From Methanothermobacter sp. MT-2 (GTDB lineage: Archaea > Methanobacteriota > Methanobacteria > Methanobacteriales > DSM-23052): 64,000 nucleotides of DNA. Positions within the stretch are counted from its first letter, which is position 1; every line of letters starts with the position of its first letter. Below the pieces are notes generated by a model. It saw only the letters and a list, made by a program, of their open reading frames with translations. It did not search any database and was not told the DNA's origin. Made by a program: the position numbers and the translations under genes. The stretch covers positions 792,603-856,602 of the forward strand of contig AP017647.1 in the NCBI GenBank assembly GCA_003584625.1, read 5' to 3'. Shown here in pieces: positions 1 through 8,939 of this stretch.

Positions 1-1677
1 TTTAAGTATTTCTAGTCCTTTTTTTATTCCGTGGGCCATGGGTGTTGTGCCGCCTACTTTGATGTTGTCTACTTTTTGTTGGAATGATTGGGCTCTTTTG
101 GTTGTGGGTATTATTACTTCCGCTTTTCTTCCTTTGAATCCTATGATGCTTATTTTGTCTTTGTGGCGTTGGGCATCTTGTATTATCTTGTTTAGTATGT
201 TTCTTATCTTGGCTGCTTTTTGGTCTGTGAACATGGATCCGCTTATGTCTACTACTAGTGTTATGGCTGCTCTTGCACCATGTTTTCTTATTTTTTCGCG
301 GAGGTCTTCTGGTTCTATTTTTATGGTGTTTTTTGATTTTAGGGCTGCTGCTCTTAGGGTTGCGTCTATGGCTATGTCTTTTGATTTTCCTTTTAACATT
401 TTGCTTTTAACATATTTTCCTTTTTCTGTTTTTGATTCTACTCTGCTACCGTAGAGTCTCCTGTTTTTTTTCCCTTTGAATTTCATGAGTTTTTTCAAGT
501 CTATTTCAACTTCTTCTTCTTGGGGTGTTCTCTCCTGTGGGTTGGATGTCATTTTCAGGTCCGCTGAGCCTAGGCTTGGTTGTCTGCTCTCCCCAGGACC
601 TTTTTCATCCGGCGGGGGGTTCTCACCCCCAACTGCCTCGCCTTCGATGGCTTCCCCTGCTTCTTCTTGTTCCATTTCCGTTTTAGCCCTTTGTATTTGT
701 CTTTTCACGTCTTGGCGGGCGTAGGATTTTTCTGGTATTCTTTCTCCTAGTACGAGTTCAACTGCTTCTTCAAGGTCTTCTGGCATGACCCGTGTCCTGC
801 CATTGTATGATGCTAGTGTCTTTGCAGTTTTTAGTATGGCTATGTCTGCTCTGTGACCGTCAACGCCCACGTTAACACATATCCTTGCGATGAGTTCTAG
901 GAGTTTCTTGTCTATCTTGACTTTTGGTAGTATTCTTCTTGCTTTTATTATCCTTTTTAGGAGCTGTTCCTGTTCTTTTTCGAATTCTTTCCTGAACTTT
1001 TCTGGGTTTTCTTCGAATTTTTCTCTGCGTTCCATGATCTTTACTCTTTCTTTGATGTCCTGGATTGTTTCCACGTTAATGTGTAGGCCTATGCGGTCTG
1101 CTAGTTGCGGTCTTAGTTCTCCCTCTGCCGGGTTCATTGTACCAACCAGTATAAACCTGGATGGGTGTGATATTGAGATTCCTTCTCTTTCAACATAGTT
1201 TACGCCGTAGGCTGCTGCGTCAAGTAGAACGTCTACAAGGTGGTCGTCTAGGAGGTTTATTTCGTCAACATAGAGTATGTTTCTGTTTGCTTCTGCGAGT
1301 ATTCCTGGTTCAAGGGCTTTTATACCCTCTTTCAGGGCTTTTTTTATGTCTAGTGATCCGACAACCCTGTCTTCTGTTGATCCTAGTGGTAGTTCCACCA
1401 CCCTCATCTTTTTCTCTTCAACTTCTATGTCCTTTGATCTGCATAGTTGGCAGAGAGAATCCTCATCCTCAGGGTTGCAATTGAATGGACACCCTTTCAC
1501 TGTTTTTATGGATGGTAGCAGATCTGCCAAGGCCCTGACTGCTGTTGTCTTACCCGTGCCTTTATCGCCCCTTATCAAAACCCCACCTATGGATGGGTTT
1601 ATAGCATTTAATATTAGGGCCTTTTTAACCTTTTCTTGTCCTACTATTGCCGTGAATGGGAAAATCAAATTCTTCAC
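1..1677 (-). CDS. Magnesium/cobalt chelatase-like ChlI-ChlD fusion (AAA+ plus VWA), C-terminus cut by window edge
   Basis: The frame encodes an AAA+ ATPase of the chelatase ChlI/BchI type fused to a ChlD-type tail. Walker A (GDKGTGKT) is at residues 37-44, followed by a four-cysteine insertion (CPFNC...CQLC), a [11 protein letters not shown] Walker B and the arginine-bearing ADRIGLHI region. Next comes an acidic, Pro/Gly-rich linker and a VWA domain with the MIDAS start DISGSM; the gene runs off the window about 60 residues later. Start: GTG at 1677 is preceded by GGTGAG; GTG at 1684-1686 is an alternative. Such proteins power metal insertion into tetrapyrroles in bacteria; in methanogens, which make no chlorophyll, the substrate is unproven (cobalt or another metal is inference). 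Confidence 0.85.
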   Translation of the reverse strand, partial: MKNLIFPFTAIVGQEKVKKALILNAINPSIGGVLIRGDKGTGKTTAVRALADLLPSIKTVKGCPFNCNPEDEDSLCQLCRSKDIEVEEKKMRVVELPLGSTEDRVVGSLDIKKALKEGIKALEPGILAEANRNILYVDEINLLDDHLVDVLLDAAAYGVNYVEREGISISHPSRFILVGTMNPAEGELRPQLADRIGLHINVETIQDIKERVKIMERREKFEENPEKFRKEFEKEQEQLLKRIIKARRILPKVKIDKKLLELIARICVNVGVDGHRADIAILKTAKTLASYNGRTRVMPEDLEEAVELVLGERIPEKSYARQDVKRQIQRAKTEMEQEEAGEAIEGEAVGGENPPPDEKGPGESRQPSLGSADLKMTSNPQERTPQEEEVEIDLKKLMKFKGKKNRRLYGSRVESKTEKGKYVKSKMLKGKSKDIAIDATLRAAALKSKNTIKIEPEDLREKIRKHGARAAITLVVDISGSMFTDQKAAKIRNILNKIIQDAQRHKDKISIIGFKGRKAEVIIPTTKRAQSFQQKVDNIKVGGTTPMAHGIKKGLEILK

Positions 1678-1847
1678 TATACTCACCACAAGAAGAAATA
1701 ATCCCCTTTTCTTATAATCTTATATTTGATAATATCCCCTTTATAAAATTAGTCCCAGCCCTAATCATACCCAAAAGCCATTTTTTAAGACCATAAAAAA
1801 AACTATTAATGATAAACGCCAAAAAATATAGGATGAGGTGATTTAAG

Positions 1848-2003
1848 TTGTGTACTGTAGGGGGGCCCATGGCTGATATAAAAATGAGAAAGATCAAAAC
1901 CAAACGTTGTAAATGCCTTGATTGTGGTAACGAATTCAAAGGTGTTGGTAAAAGGATCATATGCCCATCATGCCAATCAGATAACATAGAATGCTCCGAA
2001 TAG
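1848..2003 (+). CDS. Small zinc-ribbon protein, first tandem copy (51 aa)
   Basis: The reading frame starts at TTG 1848, five bases after a good AGGTGAT site; an internal ATG at 1869 would give a 44-residue version. The protein starts MCTVGGPM and carries two CxxC pairs (CLDC and CPSC) around the core GNEFKGVGK, a typical one-zinc ribbon of rubredoxin-knuckle type. It ends NIECSE. Eleven bases later begins a near copy of the gene. The shared basic patch before the first CxxC (KTKRCK) suggests nucleic-acid or protein contact, but no function is known to me. It is too short for many gene callers. Confidence 0.75.
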   Translation: MCTVGGPMADIKMRKIKTKRCKCLDCGNEFKGVGKRIICPSCQSDNIECSE

Positions 2004-2013
2004 GTGATCTTAT

Positions 2014-2169
2014 ATGTGTAGTGTAGGGGGGCCCATGGTAGACCTTGACCTTAAAAAGGTCACGAGTCGAAAATGTAAGTGTCTTGATTGTGGTAACGAG
2101 TTCAAAGGTGTTGGCAAAAAAGTCAGATGTCCATCATGTCAGTCAGACAACGTAGAATGTTCAGAATAG
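2014..2169 (+). CDS. Small zinc-ribbon protein, second tandem copy (51 aa)
   Basis: This is a paralogue of the preceding gene with the same length and plan: MCSVGGPM, then a basic KCKC segment, CLDC, the identical GNEFKGVGK loop, CPSC and the end NVECSE. The start is ATG 2014 with TAGGTGAT upstream, which overlaps the stop of copy one, so the two genes look translationally coupled. The frame overlaps the start of the next gene by 13 bases. Differences between copies are concentrated between residues 9 and 17, which argues that both zinc folds are under selection. Function is unknown. Confidence 0.75.
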   Translation: MCSVGGPMVDLDLKKVTSRKCKCLDCGNEFKGVGKKVRCPSCQSDNVECSE

Positions 2170-2612
2170 AAAAAGATGAGATACTCTTCATCAGAGGAGA
2201 CAATGGCATTATTGGCGTGGCCAAATCAGCCCAGCCAATGAGCATATTCATGGGAACGCCAAAAGAAGAGATTGTGTTATCATTGGATGAGGATGATCTC
2301 ATAGCCGTCTCGGCATTCGAAACAAGCCCCAGGATAGAAAGGGCCATAAAATGCATGATACACCTCCTAAAAGAGGTGGGAACACCCCTAATTGTATTAG
2401 ATGAGGGACATCCAACTTCCAAACGCCTTAAAATGGTTGTGTCAGTTGGCGAAACCATAAGATTAGACTGCAATATAACCCCTGGCACGCACCCAGAACA
2501 AGATCTGCTCTGCTCAGCCCCCGAACTATCAGGCACGATCATAAAAGCAGCGAAAGACGGTATAATAATCGAAGGAGAAGCTAAAAAAACAAAAATAGAA
2601 AAACTACTATAA
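2157..2612 (+). CDS. Conserved methanogen protein of unknown function (151 aa)
   Basis: An open frame begins at ATG 2157 inside the end of the second zinc-ribbon gene ([11 protein letters not shown]...); the longer frame from 2127 would lie in the body of that gene and has no ribosome site. The protein is soluble, acidic and rich in beta-branched residues, with segments such as [17 protein letters not shown] and [14 protein letters not shown] do not recognise a named domain. The tight overlap with the zinc ribbons suggests a three-gene transcription unit, so the function may be linked. Confidence 0.65.
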   Translation: MFRIEKDEILFIRGDNGIIGVAKSAQPMSIFMGTPKEEIVLSLDEDDLIAVSAFETSPRIERAIKCMIHLLKEVGTPLIVLDEGHPTSKRLKMVVSVGETIRLDCNITPGTHPEQDLLCSAPELSGTIIKAAKDGIIIEGEAKKTKIEKLL

Positions 2613-2680
2613 CCTCTCCACACACCCTATTTCCACAAACCCCCATAGAACTTATATTCACTAATACCAAACATTCTATT

Positions 2681-3364
2681 ATGATAAACTTTTATCAATT
2701 ATTCGGCCAACTCATATTCATTGGGATAGTAAGCCTACTAACCCTACTTTTGATTAGTCTATTCCTTGGAAGAATACTATTAAGTAATAATCGTGTAATA
2801 TTCCCCAGACTACTCCTCTTAACATTAGACTTATTCTATGGTCCTTTTAAGCGTTTCGCATCCATATTCGGGCTTAATGAGAGTATAGTGGATCAGATTG
2901 GAGTAGAGGTCAGAAACAAGGTTAACGAGGAAAAATTCAAAAACATACCAGCAAAAGACAAACTCCTAATCCTACCACACTGCCTAAGACACCCAAAATG
3001 TGAAGCACCCCTAGAACCCTCCGGCCTAAAATGCAAAAATTGTAAAAAATGCGTCATCGGCATACTAAAAGAAAAAGCAGAAGACATAGGCTACCGAGTA
3101 TTCATAATACCAGGTTCAACCTTCCTCAAAAAAATAGCAAAAGAGAACAGGTTCAAATCAGTGCTCGGAGTAGCCTGTTACCAAGACCTGAACCTTGCCA
3201 TGATGCAACTATCCAAATTCACACCCCAAGGCGTGCCCCTACTCAAAGACGGCTGCTACAAAACCAAAGTAGATATTACCATGGTACTGGAAAAAATGGG
3301 CATACAAAAACCTAAAAGGCCTCGCCTACAATGCGGAGCTGATCAAAAATGGACATCACCATAA
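2681..3364 (+). CDS. DUF116 family membrane-anchored cysteine-rich protein
   Basis: The protein starts with one strong hydrophobic segment (residues 8-35) and then carries the DUF116 core: [14 protein letters not shown], the close pair CKNCKKC, and later [10 protein letters not shown] and DGCYKTKVD. The cysteine spacing suggests metal or iron-sulfur binding on the cytoplasmic side. DUF116 proteins are widespread in archaea and anaerobes and have no assigned activity. The last 16 bases overlap the TatD-like gene, which suggests joint translation. Start ATG 2681 is the first in frame. Confidence 0.8.
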   Translation: MINFYQLFGQLIFIGIVSLLTLLLISLFLGRILLSNNRVIFPRLLLLTLDLFYGPFKRFASIFGLNESIVDQIGVEVRNKVNEEKFKNIPAKDKLLILPHCLRHPKCEAPLEPSGLKCKNCKKCVIGILKEKAEDIGYRVFIIPGSTFLKKIAKENRFKSVLGVACYQDLNLAMMQLSKFTPQGVPLLKDGCYKTKVDITMVLEKMGIQKPKRPRLQCGADQKWTSP

Positions 3365-4182
3365 CAGACAACCACATACACGTAGACCATATCAACGGCG
3401 AAGGACCTGTCAAAGTGGCTGAAAAATTCCATCATGCCGGCGGCAAAAGAATGATAATACCCAACAAGCCAACCTGGACCATGAAAAAACCATTCAATTT
3501 CAAAGAAGCCATGGACCTTGTTATAAAATATGCTGAAAAGATAAATTCCAAGACAAGTGTAAAAGCCTACCCCATCGTGGGAGTACACCCAGCAGAACTT
3601 TCAAGGCTTATAGAATCTGGTAAAACAATCCAAGAAGCCGAAGAACTCGTTAAAAGAGGGCTTGAATATGCCCAGAAACTCGTAATAAAAGGGGAAGCTA
3701 TAGGTATAGGTGAAATTGGAAGACCACACTATCCAGTAGAAGAAAAAGAATGGGAAGCGCACAACAGAATACTATTATATGCCCTGGAACTTGCAAGGGA
3801 AGCTGACTGCCCAGTACAACTCCATACTGAAAGTTCAACCCCAATACAATTCAGAGAATTTTCAAAGATGGCTGATAAAGCTAATATGAAAAGATACAAG
3901 GTTATAAAGCATTTTTCAGGTCCATATGTTAGTGAGGATGAGAATTACGGGCTCACACCATCACTGATAGCTTCACGTGACGTTATAAAAAAGGCCCTTG
4001 AGAGGGGTAACCGGTTCCTCATGGAAACAGACTACTTGGATGATCTGGGCAGGCCAGGAGCAGTATTGGGTCCGAAGACTGTCCCGAGACGTACAAGAGA
4101 ATTCCTTGAAAAGGGTTTTATGAGCTTGGAGGACGCCCATAAGATCCATGAAGATAATTTTATGAAAGTTTATGGGTTTTAG
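3349..4182 (+). CDS. TatD-related metal-dependent hydrolase
   Basis: This 277-residue protein has the amidohydrolase/TatD pattern: the N-terminal metal-binding HIH in TDNHIHVDH, a [10 protein letters not shown] strand end, QLHTESS, KHFSGPY and the late aspartate in METDYLDD. These positions normally bind two metals in a TIM barrel used for phosphodiester or amide hydrolysis. The substrate cannot be told from sequence. The gene overlaps DUF116 by 16 bases, and the pairing suggests a shared, undefined task. It ends convergent with, and four bases into, the VIT-like gene. Confidence 0.85.
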   Translation: MDITITDNHIHVDHINGEGPVKVAEKFHHAGGKRMIIPNKPTWTMKKPFNFKEAMDLVIKYAEKINSKTSVKAYPIVGVHPAELSRLIESGKTIQEAEELVKRGLEYAQKLVIKGEAIGIGEIGRPHYPVEEKEWEAHNRILLYALELAREADCPVQLHTESSTPIQFREFSKMADKANMKRYKVIKHFSGPYVSEDENYGLTPSLIASRDVIKKALERGNRFLMETDYLDDLGRPGAVLGPKTVPRRTREFLEKGFMSLEDAHKIHEDNFMKVYGF

Positions 4183-4757
4183 TGTGATCCGCCAAGGAAT
4201 ATGCTTATTAAACTTATCATGATTCCAATCGCCACGATTTCTATACTTGTTTTGAAAATGTTTTCCCTTGATATTCTTCCAAGGTAAATTCCAAGGATGG
4301 CTAATGCTATCATAGACAATAATATTGTGATTATCGTCGCGGTTATCCTATCTTTTATAAAAAAGAATGGTATTGTGGGTACGAATGCTCCGATGAAACT
4401 TGAGAATCCATGGGTGAACATGCTCATATAGATCCTTCTCTTGGCCTGTTGATGTATTATGGTGTCGTCGAGGCTGCCTTTTTCCATTATCATCTTCTTT
4501 TCAAGTTCCCTCATTGTACGGGTTTCCTCGGCTCTTTCACCTATGAATGAACCGAATGCGTTGGACATTGCGATGGCTATGCCGCCGCTTAATCCTGTCA
4601 GGCCAATGAGATAGTTTTCTATTTCAACTCCGCCGATACCTGCCACTCCACTAGCTGTTAGTGTAACGCCCATGACTGCTAGTATGCCGTCAAGGGTTCC
4701 TAGTGCAACGTATCGGCTCATTGTAAGATATTCGTGGATGAATTCTCTAAGATCCAT
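4179..4757 (-). CDS. VIT1/CCC1-like metal transporter family membrane protein
   Basis: The 192-residue protein has a first membrane region starting ALGTLDGILAVMGVTLTASG, typical of the VIT1/CCC1 iron-manganese transporter family, followed by a Gly/Ala-rich segment, a cytoplasmic EERAEETRTMRELEKK-type helix with glutamates, and three more hydrophobic segments near the C-terminus. The family moves Fe(II) or Mn(II) out of the cytosol. The stop codon overlaps the TatD-like gene end. It lies two bases after HMG-CoA reductase on the same strand, so it is probably the last gene of that operon. Confidence 0.75.
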   Translation of the reverse strand: MDLREFIHEYLTMSRYVALGTLDGILAVMGVTLTASGVAGIGGVEIENYLIGLTGLSGGIAIAMSNAFGSFIGERAEETRTMRELEKKMIMEKGSLDDTIIHQQAKRRIYMSMFTHGFSSFIGAFVPTIPFFFIKDRITATIITILLSMIALAILGIYLGRISRENIFKTSIEIVAIGIMISLISIFLGGSH

Positions 4758-4759
4758 TT

Positions 4760-5968
4760 TTAGGATCCTCTACCCAATCTTATATGTGCTCTTGCAAGGT
4801 GTCCTGCTGCCAGAGCCCCCATTAGTGATAGTTCTCCTGCTAGCACCGCCCCTGCGACTATCTCTGCAAATTTCTGGACTTTCCCCGATCCTTTGACTCC
4901 CATTATCTGGAGGCATTCTGAGGCTGTTTCTAGTCTTGTGCCTCCTCCTATGGTGGCTAATGGGACGTCGGGTAGTGTGACTGAGAAGTGTAGGTTTCCG
5001 TTGGTTTCTTCGGCTGTTGTTATGCCTAGGCTTCCTTCTGTGATGTGTGCCTCGTCTTGTCCAGTTGCGAGGAATATTGCGCCTATTATGTTCGCATAGT
5101 GTGCGTTGAATCCCATGCTCCCTGATATGGCCGATCCTAGGAAGTTTTTTGCGAGGTTGACTTCTTGTATTGCCTTTGGTGTTGTTTTAAGCATCTTTTT
5201 TATTATTTCAGCGGGGATTTTCACTTCGGCTGTTATGCTTTTTCCTCTGCCTTCTATGAGGTTTAGGGCTGCTGGTTTTTTATCTACGCATGCGTTTCCG
5301 CTTAATGCGATAAGGTGCGCTCCTGTTTCTCGTGTTAGGAGTTTCATGGCTTCTTCTGTGGCTATTGTTACCATGTTCATTCCCATGCTGTCTCCTGTGG
5401 TGTAAACGAATCTTGGGTAGATATAGGGGCCTACTATGAGTATTGGGTCTATTTTTATCAGTTTTCCGTGGCGTGTTGTTGATTCTGCCGCTTCTTTTAA
5501 CTTTTTAAAGTTTTTTTGGATCCATTCTCTGAGTTTTAATGCTTCTTTTATTGATTTTGTTTTTAGTACTGGTGCTCTTGTCATTTTGTCCCCGGTTATT
5601 CTTACTGTGGCGCCTCCTGCTTTTGTTATGGTTGAGCATCCTCTGTTTACTGATGCTACTAATGCCCCTTCTGATGTTGCGAGTGGAATGTAGAATTCTC
5701 CTTTGGCATGTTCTCCGTGGATTTTGAGGGGTCCTGCGATTCCTAGGGGTATTTGTATTGTGCCTATGGGGTTTTCTATGTTTCTTTTTTGGGCTTCTTC
5801 CATGTTGATTGTATATTTGGAGATGTGTTCTAGTTTTGTTCCGGTTATTTTTTCTAGGAATAGTTTTCTTATTTTTGTCGCTTCTTTTATTGATCTTGTA
5901 TATTTTTCGATTTCATGGAGTTTTATATCTCCTCTTTTCAGTGCTTGTATTATTTCTTCTTCTATCAT
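4760..5968 (-). CDS. hmgA: Hydroxymethylglutaryl-CoA reductase (NADPH)
   Basis: The 402-residue enzyme reduces HMG-CoA to mevalonate, the committed step to archaeal isoprenoid lipids. Visible class I hallmarks are ENPIGTIQIPLGIAGP (residues 45-60), the catalytic glutamate region ATSEGALVASVNRGC, the DSMGMNMVT nucleotide-binding motif, GQDEAHI with the catalytic aspartate, and the late histidine in GHLARAHIRLG. Length matches archaeal enzymes that lack the eukaryotic membrane domain. It sits between SucD and the VIT-like gene. HMG-CoA synthase and thiolase for the preceding steps are at 23.4-25.6 kb. Confidence 0.96.
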   Translation of the reverse strand: MIEEEIIQALKRGDIKLHEIEKYTRSIKEATKIRKLFLEKITGTKLEHISKYTINMEEAQKRNIENPIGTIQIPLGIAGPLKIHGEHAKGEFYIPLATSEGALVASVNRGCSTITKAGGATVRITGDKMTRAPVLKTKSIKEALKLREWIQKNFKKLKEAAESTTRHGKLIKIDPILIVGPYIYPRFVYTTGDSMGMNMVTIATEEAMKLLTRETGAHLIALSGNACVDKKPAALNLIEGRGKSITAEVKIPAEIIKKMLKTTPKAIQEVNLAKNFLGSAISGSMGFNAHYANIIGAIFLATGQDEAHITEGSLGITTAEETNGNLHFSVTLPDVPLATIGGGTRLETASECLQIMGVKGSGKVQKFAEIVAGAVLAGELSLMGALAAGHLARAHIRLGRGS

Positions 5969-5981
5969 AGGATCCCAGGTT

Positions 5982-6839
5982 TTATAGTCTTTTTAGCATT
6001 TCGGGTATGTCTGATGGTTTCTCGGCTACTTGGACGTCTGCCCTTTCAAGGGCTTTTATTTTGCTTTCTGCTGTCCCAGCACCTCTTTCTATGATTGCGC
6101 CGGCGTGTCCCATCCTCTTGCCTGGGGGTGCTGTTCTTCCTGCTATGAATGCCATCACAGGCTTTGATATATGCTCTTTTATATATTCTGCTGCTCTTTC
6201 TTCAGCATCCCCGCCTATTTCACCTATCATGAGTATTGCTCGGGTGTCCTTGTCTTCTTCAAATCTTTCGAGTACGTCGGCAAAGCTTAGGCCTACTATT
6301 GGGTCTCCTCCAATGCCTATACATGTGCTCTGTCCCATGCCGGCGTTTGTGATTTGGTGGGCGAACTCGTAGGTTAGTGTGCCGCTTCTTGATACTATGC
6401 CAATGTCTCCTTCTTGGAATATGTGTCCTGGCATTATCCCAAGTTTCCCGACTCCTGGTGTTATTATGCCTGGCGTGTTTGGGCCGATGATGATTGTGTT
6501 CATTTTTTTGGCATATTCCATGATTTGCATGGAGTCGTGGACTGGTATGTGTTCTGTTATTATGACAACGAGGTCTAGGTGTTTTATGGCTTCGTAGGCG
6601 GCGTCTTTTGCAAAGGGTGCTGGTACGAATATTATTGAGGCGTTAACTTCTGTTTCTTCTTTAGCCTCTTCTATGGAGTTGTATATTTTCACTCCTAGGA
6701 GTTCTTGGCCGCCTTTTCCGGGTGTTACACCTGCGACTATTTTCGTCCCGTAATCTAGCATTTGGCGGGTGTGGAAGGACCCTTGTTTTCCTGTTATGCC
6801 TTGCACGAGGCATTTTATATTTTCATCTAAGATTATCAT
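5982..6839 (-). CDS. sucD: Succinate-CoA ligase (ADP-forming), alpha subunit
   Basis: The 285-residue protein has the N-terminal CoA-binding Rossmann fold ([18 protein letters not shown]), the [13 protein letters not shown] segment and the active-site histidine in [17 protein letters not shown] that becomes phosphorylated. It pairs with SucC, which is not in this window. In hydrogenotrophic methanogens the enzyme works in the incomplete reductive TCA branch that makes 2-oxoglutarate. It lies between an unrecognised gene upstream and hmgA downstream, with gaps of about ten bases, so these form one transcript. Confidence 0.95.
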   Translation of the reverse strand: MIILDENIKCLVQGITGKQGSFHTRQMLDYGTKIVAGVTPGKGGQELLGVKIYNSIEEAKEETEVNASIIFVPAPFAKDAAYEAIKHLDLVVIITEHIPVHDSMQIMEYAKKMNTIIIGPNTPGIITPGVGKLGIMPGHIFQEGDIGIVSRSGTLTYEFAHQITNAGMGQSTCIGIGGDPIVGLSFADVLERFEEDKDTRAILMIGEIGGDAEERAAEYIKEHISKPVMAFIAGRTAPPGKRMGHAGAIIERGAGTAESKIKALERADVQVAEKPSDIPEMLKRL

Positions 6840-6849
6840 GTTATAACCC

Positions 6850-7578
6850 CTATACTTTTAGTATTCTTGTTCTTTCTTCAAATGGTGCTGCCAGGTCTAT
6901 TATGTTGCCGTTTAGGAAGGCTGTTGCCGATACTATTACGCTTCCTGGTATTACATGTGATGGTGATCCTCTTCGCACAAGGTATACGTTTTTGTTGCCT
7001 AGTACGGCGCCTAGCATGGCCCCTGCGACAACTCCTATACTTTCCATGTTTTCTATTGTGGCTATTACTACTGGGTCGTCTGTTTTGTCTGATACGTAGC
7101 CGACCCCTGGTATTTTACGGGTGCCTTTTTTTATTTCTTCACTGACATCTGTAACGTCATCCATACCCCTAGCGGCTTTGATAGCTGAGTTAGCCACATT
7201 TGAAACGAAATCTTCGCCGCCATATGTGTCGAAGGATAGTATGATCGCGTCTGGGTATCTGTCTTGTCTTATTTTAGCCTCTGCATAGGATATGCCTTCA
7301 CCAGCACCTTCTGGGGTGCCTGATATCCCCTCAAGGTCTCCTATCTCCTCTGAATTCTCCCTTAGGATGTGGATTATGGCCCTGTTTATCTTTGCAATTA
7401 TCCCATCCTCTACAAAGGCGCTTATAACAACATCATCCCCTGTTATATTAGTTAAAGCCGCCTTATAGGCTCCAAGATCCACAAGCACTGGGATGTCAGT
7501 TTCTAGATTCCTTATTAATTCCCTGCTGCAACTCGTATCATTCGCTGATATATCAGCTCCAATTGAAATTACCTTCAC
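6850..7578 (-). CDS. Conserved archaeal protein of unknown function (242 aa)
   Basis: The start is GTG 7578, directly after GGTGATC. The protein is soluble, with Gly-rich motifs [31 protein letters not shown] and a late hydrophobic Gly/Ala strand [31 protein letters not shown]. It resembles an alpha/beta enzyme, but I cannot place it in a named family. It is the first gene of the run leading to sucD and hmgA, diverging from aroD. The linkage suggests central carbon or lipid metabolism, which is inference only. Confidence 0.75.
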   Translation of the reverse strand: MKVISIGADISANDTSCSRELIRNLETDIPVLVDLGAYKAALTNITGDDVVISAFVEDGIIAKINRAIIHILRENSEEIGDLEGISGTPEGAGEGISYAEAKIRQDRYPDAIILSFDTYGGEDFVSNVANSAIKAARGMDDVTDVSEEIKKGTRKIPGVGYVSDKTDDPVVIATIENMESIGVVAGAMLGAVLGNKNVYLVRRGSPSHVIPGSVIVSATAFLNGNIIDLAAPFEERTRILKV

Positions 7579-7656
7579 AAGATCACCATAAGAATCTTGT
7601 TAAATAATTTAGATTAAAATATAATATTATCCTTTCCTCATATAGGAGGATGAAAA

Positions 7657-8328
7657 TTGACCATGATATGCGCACCAATATTTGAAAAAAACATTGAAAA
7701 TATACCTGGGATCGCCAGAAAATACATTACCAGGGGAGCTGACATACTAGAACTTCGAATAGACGCCATAAAAAACCCATCAAAGGCCAAGATCAAGGAA
7801 CTTGCAAGTGACATCCAATTTCCATTCATAGCAACCAACAGATCGGCAAAAGAAGGCGGATCATTCAAAGGCTCGGAAAAGGAAAGGATAGAACTTTTAC
7901 TCGCAGCCGCCCCAAAGGCAGAATATGTTGACATAGAATTACAGACAAAAAAAGAAGAACTACAAAGGATCCTAGAATTTCCAGTGAAAAAAATCATATC
8001 CTATCATAACTTTAAAGAAACACCACCATTAAAAATATTATCAAAGATTATAAAAGAAGAAAAAAGACTAGGGGATATAGCTAAGATAGCTGTTATGCCA
8101 CAAAACATAAAAGACACACTCATCATACTAGAACTACTTTCAAGGGAAGATAGACTGATTGGGATATCAATGGGTGAACTAGGAAAATATACAAGGATAA
8201 TCGCAGCCCTCTTCGGATCCCCCATAACATATGCAAGTGGTGGGAGATCCACAGCACCTGGACAATTAGACATTGAAAAAACCCGCCAAATCCTCAAAGA
8301 ACTGAAACCAGAAGGGAGGATAAGATGA
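7657..8328 (+). CDS. aroD: 3-dehydroquinate dehydratase, type I
   Basis: The 223-residue enzyme removes water from 3-dehydroquinate in the shikimate pathway. Seen are the ELRID substrate motif, the general-base histidine in IISYHNFKETP, the Schiff-base lysine in DIAKIAVMPQN and the GGRSTAPGQ phosphate/carboxylate loop near the end. TTG 7657 is the better placed start, six bases after GGAGGA; ATG 7663 is the alternative. It overlaps the signal-peptidase-like gene by four bases. AroA' and AroB' for the steps before it are at 12.7-14.7 kb. Confidence 0.94.
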   Translation: MTMICAPIFEKNIENIPGIARKYITRGADILELRIDAIKNPSKAKIKELASDIQFPFIATNRSAKEGGSFKGSEKERIELLLAAAPKAEYVDIELQTKKEELQRILEFPVKKIISYHNFKETPPLKILSKIIKEEKRLGDIAKIAVMPQNIKDTLIILELLSREDRLIGISMGELGKYTRIIAALFGSPITYASGGRSTAPGQLDIEKTRQILKELKPEGRIR

Positions 8329-8939
8329 GAAAATCCTATCTCCTACTACTCTTTTTAATTGTTGCCATTGGAACAGGATTTTATATCCATGAAAACACTC
8401 ATACTGTTAACATAACCATAGAAACTGATGGTAATATCGTCACTGTTAAAACTTCAACATTATTCTTCACCTCAACACCACCCGGGATGGAGGAAGAAAT
8501 CGCAGATCACGTGAAAACTGTTATAGGCGACCCTGAAAGCACCGCAGATTCTATAAAAGCTGATGTTAAATCTATAGCTTCAAAATATGGTTATGAGAAG
8601 GTTAATGTCCAGTTAAGATCGCAGTTTGGTGTTGACCAACTGCCAATGACTGCAGTTGTCAAAGGAGATTCAATGTATCCAACACTAAAGGATGGCCAAG
8701 AGTTAATAATCCTGAAAACGAAAGAGGTTAAAGTTGGGGATATCGTAGTTGCTAAACATCCAGAATATGGTCTAATCGTGAAAAGGGTGGGGAAAATAGA
8801 AGGGGACAGGGTTTATCTTATGAGCGACAATAAAAATATTGAGCAGGTCTATACTGGAACCTCCATAGTAACACTGGTCCCCTTAAACACTTGGCTTCCT
8901 AAATCCGCTGTTATAGGTGTGGTGAAGGAGATCAAGTAA
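8325..8939 (+). CDS. Signal peptidase I-like (S26) membrane protein with Ser-Lys pair
   Basis: An N-terminal hydrophobic helix (residues 4-20) precedes a roughly 90-residue extracytoplasmic-looking segment, then the S26 motif GDSMYPT with candidate nucleophile Ser116, VGDIVVAKHPEYG and GLIVKRVGKIEGD with Lys153. The catalytic partner position is lysine, as in bacterial leader peptidases, whereas most archaeal and ER enzymes have histidine. The long segment between helix and serine is unusual for the family. It may process secreted or pilin-like substrates, or be a specialised S26 protease. It is coupled to aroD by ATGA. Confidence 0.8.
   Translation: MRKSYLLLLFLIVAIGTGFYIHENTHTVNITIETDGNIVTVKTSTLFFTSTPPGMEEEIADHVKTVIGDPESTADSIKADVKSIASKYGYEKVNVQLRSQFGVDQLPMTAVVKGDSMYPTLKDGQELIILKTKEVKVGDIVVAKHPEYGLIVKRVGKIEGDRVYLMSDNKNIEQVYTGTSIVTLVPLNTWLPKSAVIGVVKEIK

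Noticed and set aside
38-454. Plus-strand open frames across 1-1700
   Set aside because: They are antisense shadows of the ChlI/ChlD-type gene, whose minus-strand translation has clear AAA and VWA motifs.
1712-1987. 91-codon minus-strand frame
   Set aside because: It is antisense to the first zinc-ribbon gene and has no ribosome site or domain.
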